The position numbers and the translations under genes are program-made. The notes under the pieces are model-generated. The model had not been told where the DNA came from and made no database searches. It saw nothing but the letters and a program-made list of their open reading frames with translations. This document shows positions 35,242 to 43,414 of a DNA stretch of 64,000 nt, piece by piece. This DNA comes from Bacillota bacterium. GTDB taxonomy: Bacteria; Bacillota; Ch66; Ch109. The stretch lies in contig JABLWZ010000013.1 of NCBI GenBank assembly GCA_013178275.1, positions 1-64,000 of the forward strand, read 5' to 3'. The first letter of the stretch is position 1. Each line of letters opens with the position of its first letter.

Positions 35242-36388
35242 GGTTATTCCTTACGGCCGGCAGTATATAGACCAGGAAGACATCGACGCTGTGGTCGAGG
35301 TGCTGCGGGGTGACTGGCTGACCCAGGGGCCCAAGGTGGAAGAGTTTGAGCGGGCTGTGGCCGAGTACTGCGGGGCAAGGTACGCGATTGCTTTCAACAG
35401 CGGGACCTCGGCCCTGCACGGGGCCATGTACGCCGCCGGGGTGGGACCGGGGGACGAGGTGCTGACCGCGCCCATCACCTTCGCGGCCTCCGCCAACGCG
35501 GCGGTCTACCTCGGGGCGAGGCCGCGCTTCGTGGACATAGACATCTCGACGTACTGTATCCATATAGATAAGATCGAAGCCTCGATATCGGAACGGACCC
35601 GGGCGATAGTCCCGGTCGACTACGCGGGGTACCCGCTGGATATCGAGACAGTAAACGACATCGCCCGCCGGCACGGGCTGGTGGTGATAGAGGACGCGGC
35701 CCACGCCCTGGGGGCGAGGAGGGCCACGGCCGGCCGGCCGGCCGCCGGGCAGCCCCTGGGAAGCCAGGCGGACATGACCATCCTGTCTTTTCACCCGGTC
35801 AAGCACATCACCACCGGCGAGGGGGGGATGGTGCTGACCGATCAGGTCGAGTTCTATAAGAAAATGATGGTGTTTCGCACCCACGGCATCACCAAGGACC
35901 CGGGATCGATGCAGGAGGACCATGGGCCGTGGTATTACGAGATGCAGGACCTGGGGTACAACTACCGTCTCACCGACATCCAGTCCACCCTGGGCCGGTC
36001 CCAGCTGAAGAAGCTGGAGGGATTCGTCGCGCAGCGGAACCGGCTGGCGGAACGCTACAATGAGGCCCTGGCGGGAACCAGCTGGATTCAGACCCCGCCC
36101 CCGGCCCCAGCAGGTTCGAGGCACGCCTACCACCTGTACCCGATCCTGGTAAGCCCGGAGATGGACCGTCGGAAGGTGTTCGACTATTTACGGGGTAAGG
36201 GTATCGGGGTCCAGGTGCATTACATCCCGGTTCACCTGCATCCATACTACCGGCGGTGTTTTGGCTGCCGCCCGGGGGACTTCCCGGTGTCCGAGGGGTT
36301 TTACGCCCGGGAGATAAGCCTCCCCATGTTCCCGGGTCTGAGCCTGGCGGATCAGGACCGGGTGGTGGAAACCCTGATTAATTTCTAA
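35234..36388 (+). CDS. pseC: UDP-4-amino-4,6-dideoxy-N-acetyl-L-altrosamine transaminase
   Basis: 384 residues, PLP-dependent DegT-family enzyme adding the 4-amino group in pseudaminic acid synthesis. It matches the PseC pattern: IPYGRQYIDQEDIDAVVEVLRGDWLTQGPKVEEFE at the start, FNSGTSALHGAMYAAG, VIEDAAHALGA, and the Schiff-base Lys in SFHPVKHITTGEGGMV, then FRTHGI and YNYRLTDIQSTLG. A Gly/Ala/Arg-rich insertion (GARRATAGRPAAGQPLG) follows the PLP Asp. The TAA stop supplies the TAAA of a probable sigma28-type promoter for fliD. Confidence 0.92.
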   Translation: MDKVIPYGRQYIDQEDIDAVVEVLRGDWLTQGPKVEEFERAVAEYCGARYAIAFNSGTSALHGAMYAAGVGPGDEVLTAPITFAASANAAVYLGARPRFVDIDISTYCIHIDKIEASISERTRAIVPVDYAGYPLDIETVNDIARRHGLVVIEDAAHALGARRATAGRPAAGQPLGSQADMTILSFHPVKHITTGEGGMVLTDQVEFYKKMMVFRTHGITKDPGSMQEDHGPWYYEMQDLGYNYRLTDIQSTLGRSQLKKLEGFVAQRNRLAERYNEALAGTSWIQTPPPAPAGSRHAYHLYPILVSPEMDRRKVFDYLRGKGIGVQVHYIPVHLHPYYRRCFGCRPGDFPVSEGFYAREISLPMFPGLSLADQDRVVETLINF

Positions 36389-36413
36389 AGCCGGTTATAA
36401 CTGTCTTCGATAT
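36386..36413 (+). promoter_or_regulatory. Probable sigma28-type promoter of fliD
   Basis: TAAA at 36386-36389 (overlapping the pseC stop codon), 16-nt spacer, TTCGATAT at 36406-36413. The core CGATA matches the three other sites. If used, the fliD transcript has a leader of about 425 nt. Confidence 0.55.
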
Positions 36414-36846
36414 ATATTACAGGTGATATTCCGTATTGCCCTTGTGGCGTTTATTTGCGCTAGATTTTTTAATCCACATAAAGTTTAGAAACGCAGTCGC
36501 TAAAAAATTATAAAAAGCTTGACTGAGCTGGACTCAACCAGTGGTGAAACACGAAAACCAGTGCCGCTAGAAGCGAAGGAGAGCTGAAATCAGGGGCACC
36601 GTCAACCCCAGCGGCAATAATCAGATAACCTTGATTGGAGCGATAGAAAACTTGATCAATAACACGAGAGTCCTGCAGTATCAATTTGACAGCCCCAAAT
36701 CTGTTGTAAGCTTAACCAGTAGTTATTAAAGAGTTATAGAAAGTTTGACTCGAACCAAATCCCAATTGGAGCAGACAAAAGCTTGATCAGTCAATCAGGA
36801 GAACTATAGTCGGAACCTGTTTCCAACTATTTAAGGGGTGAATAAT
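36414..36846 (+). other. Long non-coding leader of fliD with diverged repeats
   Basis: About 430 bases without a credible gene, more AT-rich than the flanks. Two 25-nt repeats share ATTGGAGC and CTTGATCA (36634-36658 and 36765-36789, 19 of 25 identical), and weaker variants of the A-rich/CTTGA part occur near 36510 and 36738. Six GGA triplets are spread through it (36530, 36578, 36637, 36768, 36798, 36812), one in the loop of a small TGAG/CTCA hairpin (36524-36536). It does not match riboswitch consensus sequences I know. A structured, possibly CsrA-bound leader is the best guess. Confidence 0.5.
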
Positions 36847-39800
36847 ATGGCTCTAAGCGGTATCAACTCCTTGGCCATACAGGGCCTGGTCAGCGGCCTG
36901 GACACGGAAAGCATCATCAAGGAGGCCACCAAATACCGTCAGCAGGCGATCGACCGGCTGACTTCCCAGAAAACCGACCTGCAGTTTCGCAAAACCACTA
37001 TCCGCTCCTTCAACACCCAGCTGGTGGCTTTGCAGAACGCGCTGTTCAATCTAAGGATGGAGACCGCTTTTAAGAACAAGAAGGCGACTTCTTCGGATGA
37101 TAAGGTGGTTTCCGTCATTGCCGGGACTTCGGCTTCGGCGGGACAGCATACGGTGAAGGTAAAACAGCTGGCTCAACAGGCCAAGGTCAGCAGCAACCTG
37201 TATACCCCTCGCCTTTCGGCCAGCCCCGCCAACACCGCCGGCCTGGACGGTATCGCGGGAGCGATCGCCCCTACCCCGATGTTCCTGCTCTCGGCTGCGT
37301 GCGAGGGTACCAGCCCTAATACCATCGGCACCAGCATCGGCACCGGTAGCAACAACCTGAAGGTAACGGTTGACGGCACCACGGTGACCGTCACCCTGGC
37401 CAACGCCACCGCCAACAGCACCTCGCTGTCCACCGTGGCCAGCGATCTGGCCCTGAAAATCAACGACGCCTTGAACCAGGCCCGGGGCACCAGCAATGTG
37501 AACTATGTGGTCACCAGCACCACCTCCACCGCCGGGGCTTCAAACGACAAGATATACCTGATCAGCAACTTCGACGGAGCGGGTCACAGCATCTCGGTCG
37601 ACAGCACCTCCTCGGCGGCGGCCGCACTGGGATTCAACAACCCGGCCAGCGTCACCAACGTGGCGGGCACCGATCCGAGCGGCGGCACGCACAACCTGAC
37701 CTTTTACGCCGCCACCCAGGCCAATATTACCGGGGCCGACAAGGCTGGCTTGTTTACTATCGACGCCACCAACAACAAATTAAACATTACCATAAACGGG
37801 GTTAACCATGAGATAACCCTGACCAGCCAGTCAGATTTGTCTGCTGACTTGATGGCCGCCGCCCTGCAGAGTGATATCGATGCCGCCTTTGATTCGGGAT
37901 TGGTGACGGTAAACTACGACGGTTCGAAGTTCCAGATCGTAAACAACAAGGCAGGGGCATCCAACAACCTCGTCCTTGAGACCGCCTCGGGCAGCGACGC
38001 CAGGGCCACCCTGGGGCTGGATACCGCGACCACCGCCGCCGGCACCAACGCCCGGGTGGTGGATGTATTTAATCCTGATACCGGGGCCTCCAACATAAAG
38101 GTGGTTGAGGACACCACCGAAGCGGGTACGGTTTCGAATATGGCGGGACTGCTCAAGGCGATTAACGGGACGACCCCCGACTCCGGGCACACCTCGGCTG
38201 GGAACGGGCCCCTGATGTGGGGGGTTACCCTGAGTTCGACCGGTGGGCTTACCGCCGGCACCGCCGTGGTGCGCACCAAGAACGGCAACGAGCTGAACAC
38301 CACCGGGGCTTCCAATGCCGCTTACGCAAGCGCCAGCGACATCGCCACCACCACGCTGAACCTGAGTGCTATCGGTCTGCACAACTCGGGTTTCAGGACC
38401 GCGCCCGGCTCAACCACCAACGGGACCTTCACCATCAACGGCAAGACCATCACCATCTCGGACTACACCTCGGAGTCGGTCAACGACATCATGGCCAAGA
38501 TCAACTCCAGCGGGGCCGGGGTTACCTGCTCCTACGATTCCATCGCCGACCGGCTGGTGCTGACCGCCAACACCACGGGGGACCAGACCATCAGCATCGG
38601 CAGCGCGACCGATACCAGCGACTTTTTGACCATCGCGGGGTTCTATGGCACCGACTCCGGGTTTTCCGCGGGCACCACGGACCAGAAGATCGACCCGACG
38701 GTCGCCCTGACCTCGGCGCGTTTTTCTACCATACCCAACTCGGGGATCTTCACCATCAACGATGTGGCGATCTACGTCAACGCCAGCACCGATACGTTAG
38801 ACGATGTAATCGCCAAGATAAACAACTCGGCGGCGGGGGTGACCGCCAGCTACAACGCCACCACCGATACCTTCAGCCTGGTCAGCAAGACCGACGAGTC
38901 GGGGCGTGACATCATCACCCTGGGTTCGGCTGAGGATACCAGCAACTTCTTCTGGGCGACCAAGCTGGTCTACCCGCCCAATATCGAGACCGACGGGAGC
39001 CCGACGGTCCTGAACACCAAAATCGTGGTCGGCCAGCCGGGGCAGCGGGCGCTGTTCGAGGTCGACGGCAGCAGCTACAACCGCAAGAGCAACTCGGTGT
39101 CGGACGTGCTCACCGGGGTTACCTTGAACCTCAACACGGCGCAGGAGAACGGCAGCGCCCCGGTGACCATCGACATCGCCTCCAGCACCGATCAGGCGCT
39201 GGAGACGATCGCCAAGTTCATCGTCGAGTACAACAAGACGATGGAGATGGCTTCTCCCGAGGCGCTCACCGACGATGAAAGGGAGGACCAGCTCCCCGAG
39301 CTGACTGACGACGATAAAGAAGGAATGACCGCCGACGAGATCTATCTGTACAACACCAACCGCGACAAACTCAGGGCGCGCGAGGTGATGCGCAAGGACA
39401 CCTCGGTTCAGGCCGTCTACAGCGACCTGAGGCGGATGGTCAGCGAAATGGTCGGGGGGGTCAGTTCGGATTACGGCTCGCTCGCCGGCATCGGGATCAA
39501 CACCGGGGAGATAGGGGCAACCTGGGGGAGCAACCCTCACGGGATGCTGGTAACCCCCTCCACCGATTACGATACCATCCTGGAGGAGCTGAAGGCCAAC
39601 ACCACCTTCATGGACCGCCTGAATGCGAACCCCGAGGAGATGTCCAAGCTGTTTTCCCAGCTTAATGATGCCACCTATACCAAAAACGGCACCGAGACCG
39701 TCACCAGTCTCGTTTTGGGCAGCGATAACAAGGTGCGGATAGGCAACGGGACCACCACGGTGGATATAACCATTCCCGCCGATACCTATACCGGAGCCCA

Positions 39801-40293
39801 ACTCGTGAACTTTATAAACAACAAGCTCTCGGCTGCCGGTCTGACTGATATATCACTGATCCTGAACTCGTACAATAAGGTCGATGTCAAGTCTACGGTC
39901 AAATCATCGGACAACCCCAAAGGCCAGGCCAGGTTAGACATCTCCGATGTAACCGGGAGCCTGTTCCGCACCCAGCTGGGGATCACCCCCGGGTTTTACT
40001 ACGGACCGACTGTCGAGTCCCTTACCGGGATCGCCCGCCGGTTGGAGACCGTTTCGAAAGAGTACACCTCGGTAGGCGGGGTATTGTATGAGAAGATAAA
40101 GGACAGCGGCGACATAGACCGGCTCATCAGCAATGTCAACGATCGGATCGACGATATGCAGGACCGGATGGAGCAAGAGGTGAAGCGGCTTTACAGCCGG
40201 TTCGTGGCACTGGAGTCGTACATGAACAACGCCAACGCCCAAAGCGCCTGGATAGCCCAGAACATGGCCTCCACTTCCGGCAGCGGCGGTTGA
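36847..40293 (+). CDS. fliD: Flagellar filament cap protein FliD, giant form
   Basis: 1148 residues, about twice the usual length. FliD caps the filament and folds arriving flagellin subunits. The N-terminal domain (LAIQGLVSGLDTESIIKEATKYRQQAIDRLTSQKTDLQFRKTTIRSFN) and C-terminal coiled coil (IDRLISNVNDRIDDMQDRMEQEVKRLYSRFVALESYMNN) are standard. Between lie several Thr/Ser/Asn-rich beta modules; two neighbouring ones near residues 524 and 630 begin GTFTINGKTITI and GIFTINDVAIYV (flagellin-hook-IN type), and another near 955 resembles the FlgL repeats. ATG 36847 follows AAGGGG at ideal spacing; an upstream GTG overlaps the ribosome binding site. Confidence 0.94.
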   Translation: MALSGINSLAIQGLVSGLDTESIIKEATKYRQQAIDRLTSQKTDLQFRKTTIRSFNTQLVALQNALFNLRMETAFKNKKATSSDDKVVSVIAGTSASAGQHTVKVKQLAQQAKVSSNLYTPRLSASPANTAGLDGIAGAIAPTPMFLLSAACEGTSPNTIGTSIGTGSNNLKVTVDGTTVTVTLANATANSTSLSTVASDLALKINDALNQARGTSNVNYVVTSTTSTAGASNDKIYLISNFDGAGHSISVDSTSSAAAALGFNNPASVTNVAGTDPSGGTHNLTFYAATQANITGADKAGLFTIDATNNKLNITINGVNHEITLTSQSDLSADLMAAALQSDIDAAFDSGLVTVNYDGSKFQIVNNKAGASNNLVLETASGSDARATLGLDTATTAAGTNARVVDVFNPDTGASNIKVVEDTTEAGTVSNMAGLLKAINGTTPDSGHTSAGNGPLMWGVTLSSTGGLTAGTAVVRTKNGNELNTTGASNAAYASASDIATTTLNLSAIGLHNSGFRTAPGSTTNGTFTINGKTITISDYTSESVNDIMAKINSSGAGVTCSYDSIADRLVLTANTTGDQTISIGSATDTSDFLTIAGFYGTDSGFSAGTTDQKIDPTVALTSARFSTIPNSGIFTINDVAIYVNASTDTLDDVIAKINNSAAGVTASYNATTDTFSLVSKTDESGRDIITLGSAEDTSNFFWATKLVYPPNIETDGSPTVLNTKIVVGQPGQRALFEVDGSSYNRKSNSVSDVLTGVTLNLNTAQENGSAPVTIDIASSTDQALETIAKFIVEYNKTMEMASPEALTDDEREDQLPELTDDDKEGMTADEIYLYNTNRDKLRAREVMRKDTSVQAVYSDLRRMVSEMVGGVSSDYGSLAGIGINTGEIGATWGSNPHGMLVTPSTDYDTILEELKANTTFMDRLNANPEEMSKLFSQLNDATYTKNGTETVTSLVLGSDNKVRIGNGTTTVDITIPADTYTGAQLVNFINNKLSAAGLTDISLILNSYNKVDVKSTVKSSDNPKGQARLDISDVTGSLFRTQLGITPGFYYGPTVESLTGIARRLETVSKEYTSVGGVLYEKIKDSGDIDRLISNVNDRIDDMQDRMEQEVKRLYSRFVALESYMNNANAQSAWIAQNMASTSGSGG

Positions 40294-40342
40294 TCCCCAC
40301 GATACGCCAACTCGATTATAACGACTGAAAGGTAAAAACGTT

Positions 40343-40777
40343 ATGACTACTGATCAGAACGCGGTCCTCGTGAGCAACCTGGAAAAGCAGAAGGCGCTTT
40401 ATACCAAGATGCTCGACGTCTCCTGCCGGCAGCTGACCTTGATGCAGTCGACCCGGGGGGATATCGACGTGGAATCCCTGAACAACATGCTGGCTGAGCG
40501 GCAAAACTTGATGGAGCGCATCGACTGCCTGAAGCAGGCCTTACCCGCCAGATCGGTCGCCAGCGAACTCGACCGGATGAAGGCCCTGTTTAAGGAGATC
40601 CTCAATATAATGCGGGAGATCGACCAGCACGACCAGGCGAGCCGGGAGATAGTCCAGGGCGAGCTGGTGGTCATCAAGGACTGCCTGAAGAAAGCGAGGA
40701 CCAATAGAAAGGCGAATTCGGCCTATGTAGGTTATCAAACCCAGTTCGAAGGAAACTTTTTCGACCAGAGAAAATAA
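40343..40777 (+). CDS. FlgN/FliT-like flagellar chaperone
   Basis: 144 residues, helical coiled coil: VLVSNLEKQKALYTKMLDVSCRQLTLM, then LNNMLAERQNLMERIDCLKQAL and LKKARTNRKANSAYVGYQTQFEGNFFDQRK. The C-terminal GYxxxxxxxxxFFDxRK ending is common in small FlgN/FliT-like proteins encoded between fliD and flaG/fliS. Predicted to bind FliD or another axial protein before export. It is separated from fliD by 49 nt with GAAAGG before the ATG. Confidence 0.7.
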   Translation: MTTDQNAVLVSNLEKQKALYTKMLDVSCRQLTLMQSTRGDIDVESLNNMLAERQNLMERIDCLKQALPARSVASELDRMKALFKEILNIMREIDQHDQASREIVQGELVVIKDCLKKARTNRKANSAYVGYQTQFEGNFFDQRK

Positions 40778-40854
40778 CCGGGCTTTACCTTTTCAGGAAG
40801 AAGCCCTTACTATAAATATAGAATGTTTAAGCTTAGAAAGGAGTCTGAGCGGTT

Positions 40855-41229
40855 ATGAAAATCCAGGACGGGGGTTCCTCCACCTTAAAACCGGTGGAAT
40901 CTAACGCTGCTTCAAGTGTTACATCCAAGACCCAGCAATCCATTCCGGAACCGAGCGTCAAGAAGGCTCAGGGTTCAGCCGCCGAGGCGAACGGCGGTCT
41001 GGACGCCGAAAGCGTTAGGAAGGCTGTCGATGCCCTCAACAAGGCGGTGGAGGTGTCGCTGCCCAACCGGCTGCTGTTTCGGCTGGACGACGGCACCAAG
41101 GCGATGCAGGTGCAGGTGATAGACTATGAGACCGACAAGGTGATCAAGGAGATCCCTCCCCAGGAGATCCTGGACCTGATGGCGCGCATCAAGGAGATGG
41201 TGGGCTGGTTCTTGGACGAGAGAATATAA
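40855..41229 (+). CDS. flaG: Flagellar protein FlaG
   Basis: 124 residues. A disordered Ser/Thr/Gln-rich N-terminus (about 1-45) is followed by the FlaG domain: VDALNKAVEVSLPNRLLFRLDDGTKAMQVQVIDYETDKVIKEIPPQEILDLMARIKEMVGWFLDERI. FlaG proteins influence filament length. The gene lies in its usual place near fliD and fliS, with AAAGGAG upstream. A palindromic repeat element follows the stop codon. Confidence 0.9.
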   Translation: MKIQDGGSSTLKPVESNAASSVTSKTQQSIPEPSVKKAQGSAAEANGGLDAESVRKAVDALNKAVEVSLPNRLLFRLDDGTKAMQVQVIDYETDKVIKEIPPQEILDLMARIKEMVGWFLDERI

Positions 41230-41230
41230 T

Positions 41231-41358
41231 CGGACGTCGGACGTCAGATATCGGACGTCAGAATAGTAGGAATCCGCTCCGCGGATTCCGATTAAAATGG
41301 AATTTGCAAAAGCAAATTCCAACTAGCCCGACGACCGACGACTGACGACCGACTACTG
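41231..41358 (+). repeat. Nested palindromic repeat element between flaG and fliS
   Basis: Left flank: three CGGACGT units (41231, 41238, 41252), the last two CGGACGTCAG. Centre: two perfect 9-bp hairpins, GGAATCCGC/GCGGATTCC with TCC loop (41269-41289) and GGAATTTGC/GCAAATTCC with AAAA loop (41299-41320). Right flank: CGACGACCGACGACTGACGACCGAC (41330 onward), roughly the reverse complement of the left flank. The whole fills the flaG-fliS gap and looks like a miniature, perhaps mobile or RNA-structured, repeat. Confidence 0.75.
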
Positions 41359-41377
41359 AAACAGGAAGGAGTACGAT

Positions 41378-41788
41378 ATGAACAGCATGGCTGTTCCTCA
41401 GCAGTATCGAAAGACCTCGATCGAGACCTCATCCCCGGAGAAGCTGCTGCTGATGCTGTACGGCGGGGCTATCAATTTCCTCAACCAGGCGCTTGCCGGA
41501 CTCGAAGCCCGGGACTACGAACGGGTGAACAAGATGCTGACGAAGTCCCAGGCGATCATCGATGAACTGATGGCCTCGCTGAACATGGAATACGAGATCT
41601 CCCAGCGCCTGTGGCCGCTTTACGATTACTTCCTGCGGCGGCTGGTGGAGGCCAACGTGAAAAAGGAGCGCGAGCCGATCGAAGAGGTGCTGGGGATGAT
41701 GACCGACCTGCAGGAGTGCTGGTCGCAGGCGGTCGCGAGTTTAAAAACCGGGGAGCAGCGTCTCGAACGTTTGAATGTTGAAGGCTGA
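41378..41788 (+). CDS. fliS: Flagellin export chaperone FliS
   Basis: 136 residues. PQQYRKTSIETSSPEKLLLMLYGGAINFLNQALAGLEARDYERVNKMLTKSQAIIDELMASLNMEYE is the canonical four-helix FliS sequence, with the N-terminal tyrosine. FliS binds the flagellin C-terminal D0 helix and prevents premature polymerisation. GGAAGGAG lies just upstream of the ATG. The final helix (SQAVASLKTGEQRLERLNVEG) is complete. Confidence 0.95.
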   Translation: MNSMAVPQQYRKTSIETSSPEKLLLMLYGGAINFLNQALAGLEARDYERVNKMLTKSQAIIDELMASLNMEYEISQRLWPLYDYFLRRLVEANVKKEREPIEEVLGMMTDLQECWSQAVASLKTGEQRLERLNVEG

Positions 41789-41823
41789 GCCGGCGCCAGA
41801 AATGGCTGCAGGCGGCTTTAGTA

Positions 41824-41852
41824 TTGCTTTTTAGCCTGATTGAAAGTATAAT
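41824..41852 (+). promoter_or_regulatory. Sigma-A-type promoter before zinc-ribbon gene
   Basis: TTGCTT, 17-nt spacer, perfect TATAAT, giving a leader of roughly 160 nt before the gene at 42020. Confidence 0.6.
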
Positions 41853-42019
41853 CGTCATAGGCTGTTGCTTAGTTCCAGGCTTGTGTCTGTCAGAGGGTAG
41901 TGAGGGTGGCCATTCCCCGTCAGGGGAGGAAAATTAGGGTTCCCGCAGAACTCCTGAAAGAAATCCGGCTGGTATTCGCTAAGCAAAGGGTACTCTTACT
42001 AAATTGGGGGATTGATCTA

Positions 42020-42316
42020 ATGTTCGAGGACAAGGTTCTCCAATGTCGGGACTGTGGGAACGAATTCGTGTTTACCGCGGGAGAGCAGGAGTTTTATGCG
42101 GAAAAGGGGTTTGAGAACGAACCGACCCGCTGCCGCGACTGCCGCGCCAACCGTCGTGTAAATCGAGGCGGAGGCGGGGCTAACCGTCCAGTTCGGGAAC
42201 TTCACCCGGCGGTTTGTGCTTCCTGTGGGGTAGAGACCGAGGTGCCTTTCCGCCCGGTCAGCAACCGGCCGGTGTACTGCCGTGAATGCTTTGCAAAAAA
42301 CCAGTCGGGTCAGTAA
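42020..42316 (+). CDS. Zinc-ribbon domain protein
   Basis: 98 residues with two zinc-binding motifs. The first, LQCRDCGNEFVFTAGEQEFYAEKGFENEPTRCRDCR, is the zf-trcl probable zinc-ribbon common in small Bacillota proteins. A Gly/Asn/Arg-rich linker follows, then CASCGVETEVPFRPVSNRPVYCRECF. Function is unknown; the basic linker and tandem ribbons suggest binding of RNA or DNA. ATG 42020 is chosen for the GGGGG upstream and because the first zinc motif begins shortly after it; a longer frame from 41900 lacks supporting signals. It has its own promoter and terminator. Confidence 0.8.
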   Translation: MFEDKVLQCRDCGNEFVFTAGEQEFYAEKGFENEPTRCRDCRANRRVNRGGGGANRPVRELHPAVCASCGVETEVPFRPVSNRPVYCRECFAKNQSGQ

Positions 42317-42358
42317 TCCAAGAAATAATATATAAACGAATTTAGCTGAGGATCAATG

Positions 42359-42387
42359 GCCCGGGGAGAATATCCCCGGGCTGTTTC
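42359..42387 (+). terminator. Rho-independent terminator after zinc-ribbon gene
   Basis: GCCCGGGGA (42359-42367) pairs perfectly with TCCCCGGGC (42373-42381), followed by TGTTT. Confidence 0.75.
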
Positions 42388-42800
42388 AACTTAATCGCCA
42401 CTACCTGCGTTTTTCTACCAAATAACCGGGAGATTTGTCAATATTCAAAGATTAGTCCACAATTCAACCCCTGTTTTTTAGACTTACCAACAGACTTATC
42501 CACATTATCCACAGATAACGAATGATTTTGAGATGGTCAGAATACCTTTTACAGTAACTGATTCGACAATGAACAGATTTAACATTTTCTTTTTGGATTG
42601 GGAAGGTTATAGTATAATTGACAAGCACAGGAGGCGATGATAAACTATAACAGTTGTTTCCAAACCGGCCTGATTTATGGCAAAAGAATAATTAATGGAT
42701 GAAACGCCCAGAATATATGTAAATATTGCTAAACCGGTAGAGCTACCGGACCTTGACTGCGAAGATTTTCACCACGGAATCTATAGAGGGGGTAGGAGTA
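42388..42800. other. Long AT-rich intergenic region before hpf
   Basis: About 410 bases. It contains two abutting DnaA boxes (42496-42513), a perfect -10 TATAAT (42613-42618) without a strong -35, and the palindrome CCGGTAG (42734-42740)/CTACCGG (42743-42749) in the hpf leader. A 42-codon frame from ATG 42696 overlaps the hpf start and is probably not a gene. Confidence 0.5.
42496..42513 (+). promoter_or_regulatory. Two directly abutting DnaA boxes
   Basis: TTATCCACA occurs twice with no spacer (42496-42504, 42505-42513). Both match the perfect consensus. A weaker TTACCAACA is 12 nt upstream. DnaA could bind here as regulator or as part of a DnaA-titrating cluster. Confidence 0.7.
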
Positions 42801-43334
42801 ATGCGCATCACTGTGAGAGGTAAGAATTTAGAGGTGACAGATGCCCTTCGGGAGTATGTGGCCAAAAGGTTAGGCAAGCTGGAGAAGTTCTTCGAACTCG
42901 ACGAGGCCCAGGTGACCCTGTTGGTAGAGCGGGAGAACCATGTGGTGGAGGTGACCATCCCCTTCAACGGCGTGATCCTTCGAGGCGAAGAAGAAACTGG
43001 CGATATGTACACCTCGATCGACCTGGTGGTCGACAAACTAGAAAAACAGATCGACAAGTACAAGACCCGGCTGCTGTCCCGCCGCTCCAAGGTGCAGGCC
43101 CAGACCAGGGAGGCGGCTCCCGAGCGCGCCCCGAAACCGAAGGACGATGAACCGAAGATCATGCGCACCAAGCGGTTCGCCATGAAGCCGATGCCGGTCG
43201 ACGAGGCGGTTATGCAGATGAACCTGTTGGGGCACAGCTTCTTCGTCTTTACCAACTCGGAAACGGAAGACGTCAACGTGGTCTACCGGAGGAAAGACGG
43301 AAACTACGGGCTGATCGAACCCTATTTCGAGTAA
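42801..43334 (+). CDS. hpf: Ribosome hibernation promoting factor, long form
   Basis: 177 residues. The N-terminal S30AE/HPF domain (MRITVRGKNLEVTDALREYVAKRLGKLEKFF; SIDLVVDKLEKQIDKYKTRL) binds the decoding centre; the C-terminal domain (KRFAMKPMPVDEAVMQMNLLGHSFFVFTNSETEDVNVVYRRKDGNYGLIEP) dimerises to make 100S ribosomes. Long HPF is typical of Bacillota. ATG 42801 is chosen after GGGGGTAGGAG. It lies immediately upstream of secA, as yvyD does in B. subtilis. Confidence 0.94.
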   Translation: MRITVRGKNLEVTDALREYVAKRLGKLEKFFELDEAQVTLLVERENHVVEVTIPFNGVILRGEEETGDMYTSIDLVVDKLEKQIDKYKTRLLSRRSKVQAQTREAAPERAPKPKDDEPKIMRTKRFAMKPMPVDEAVMQMNLLGHSFFVFTNSETEDVNVVYRRKDGNYGLIEPYFE

Positions 43335-43365
43335 TCCTCATCGGACCCCGGTCACCCGGATTGAG

Positions 43366-43394
43366 TTGCACGAAACCCTGGTTAATGCTAGAAT
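43366..43394 (+). promoter_or_regulatory. Sigma-A-type promoter of secA
   Basis: TTGCAC, 17-nt spacer, TAGAAT preceded by TGC (extended -10). It lies between hpf and secA, about 80 nt before the secA start. Confidence 0.75.
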
Positions 43395-43414
43395 CGAGTA
43401 GGATGTTTAAAAGC

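Noticed and set aside
36473..36505. Second sigma28 promoter (TAAAGTTT...) before fliD
   Set aside because: TAAA at 36479 is followed at proper spacing only by CGCTAAAA, which lacks the CGATA core; the site at 36386 fits better.
36414..36846. c-di-GMP or other riboswitch in the fliD leader
   Set aside because: Checked by eye for GEMM-type and c-di-GMP-II conserved blocks; none is present.
41231..41358. CRISPR-like array
   Set aside because: The repeats are too short, directly nested and without unique spacers of constant length; no cas genes are nearby.
42496..42513. Chromosomal origin of replication at the DnaA boxes
   Set aside because: Only two good boxes, no dnaA/dnaN/rpmH neighbourhood and no clear unwinding element, so a regulatory or titration site is more likely.
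42696..42824. 42-codon frame overlapping the hpf start
   Set aside because: No ribosome binding site, overlaps the strong hpf start signal and resembles no known small protein.
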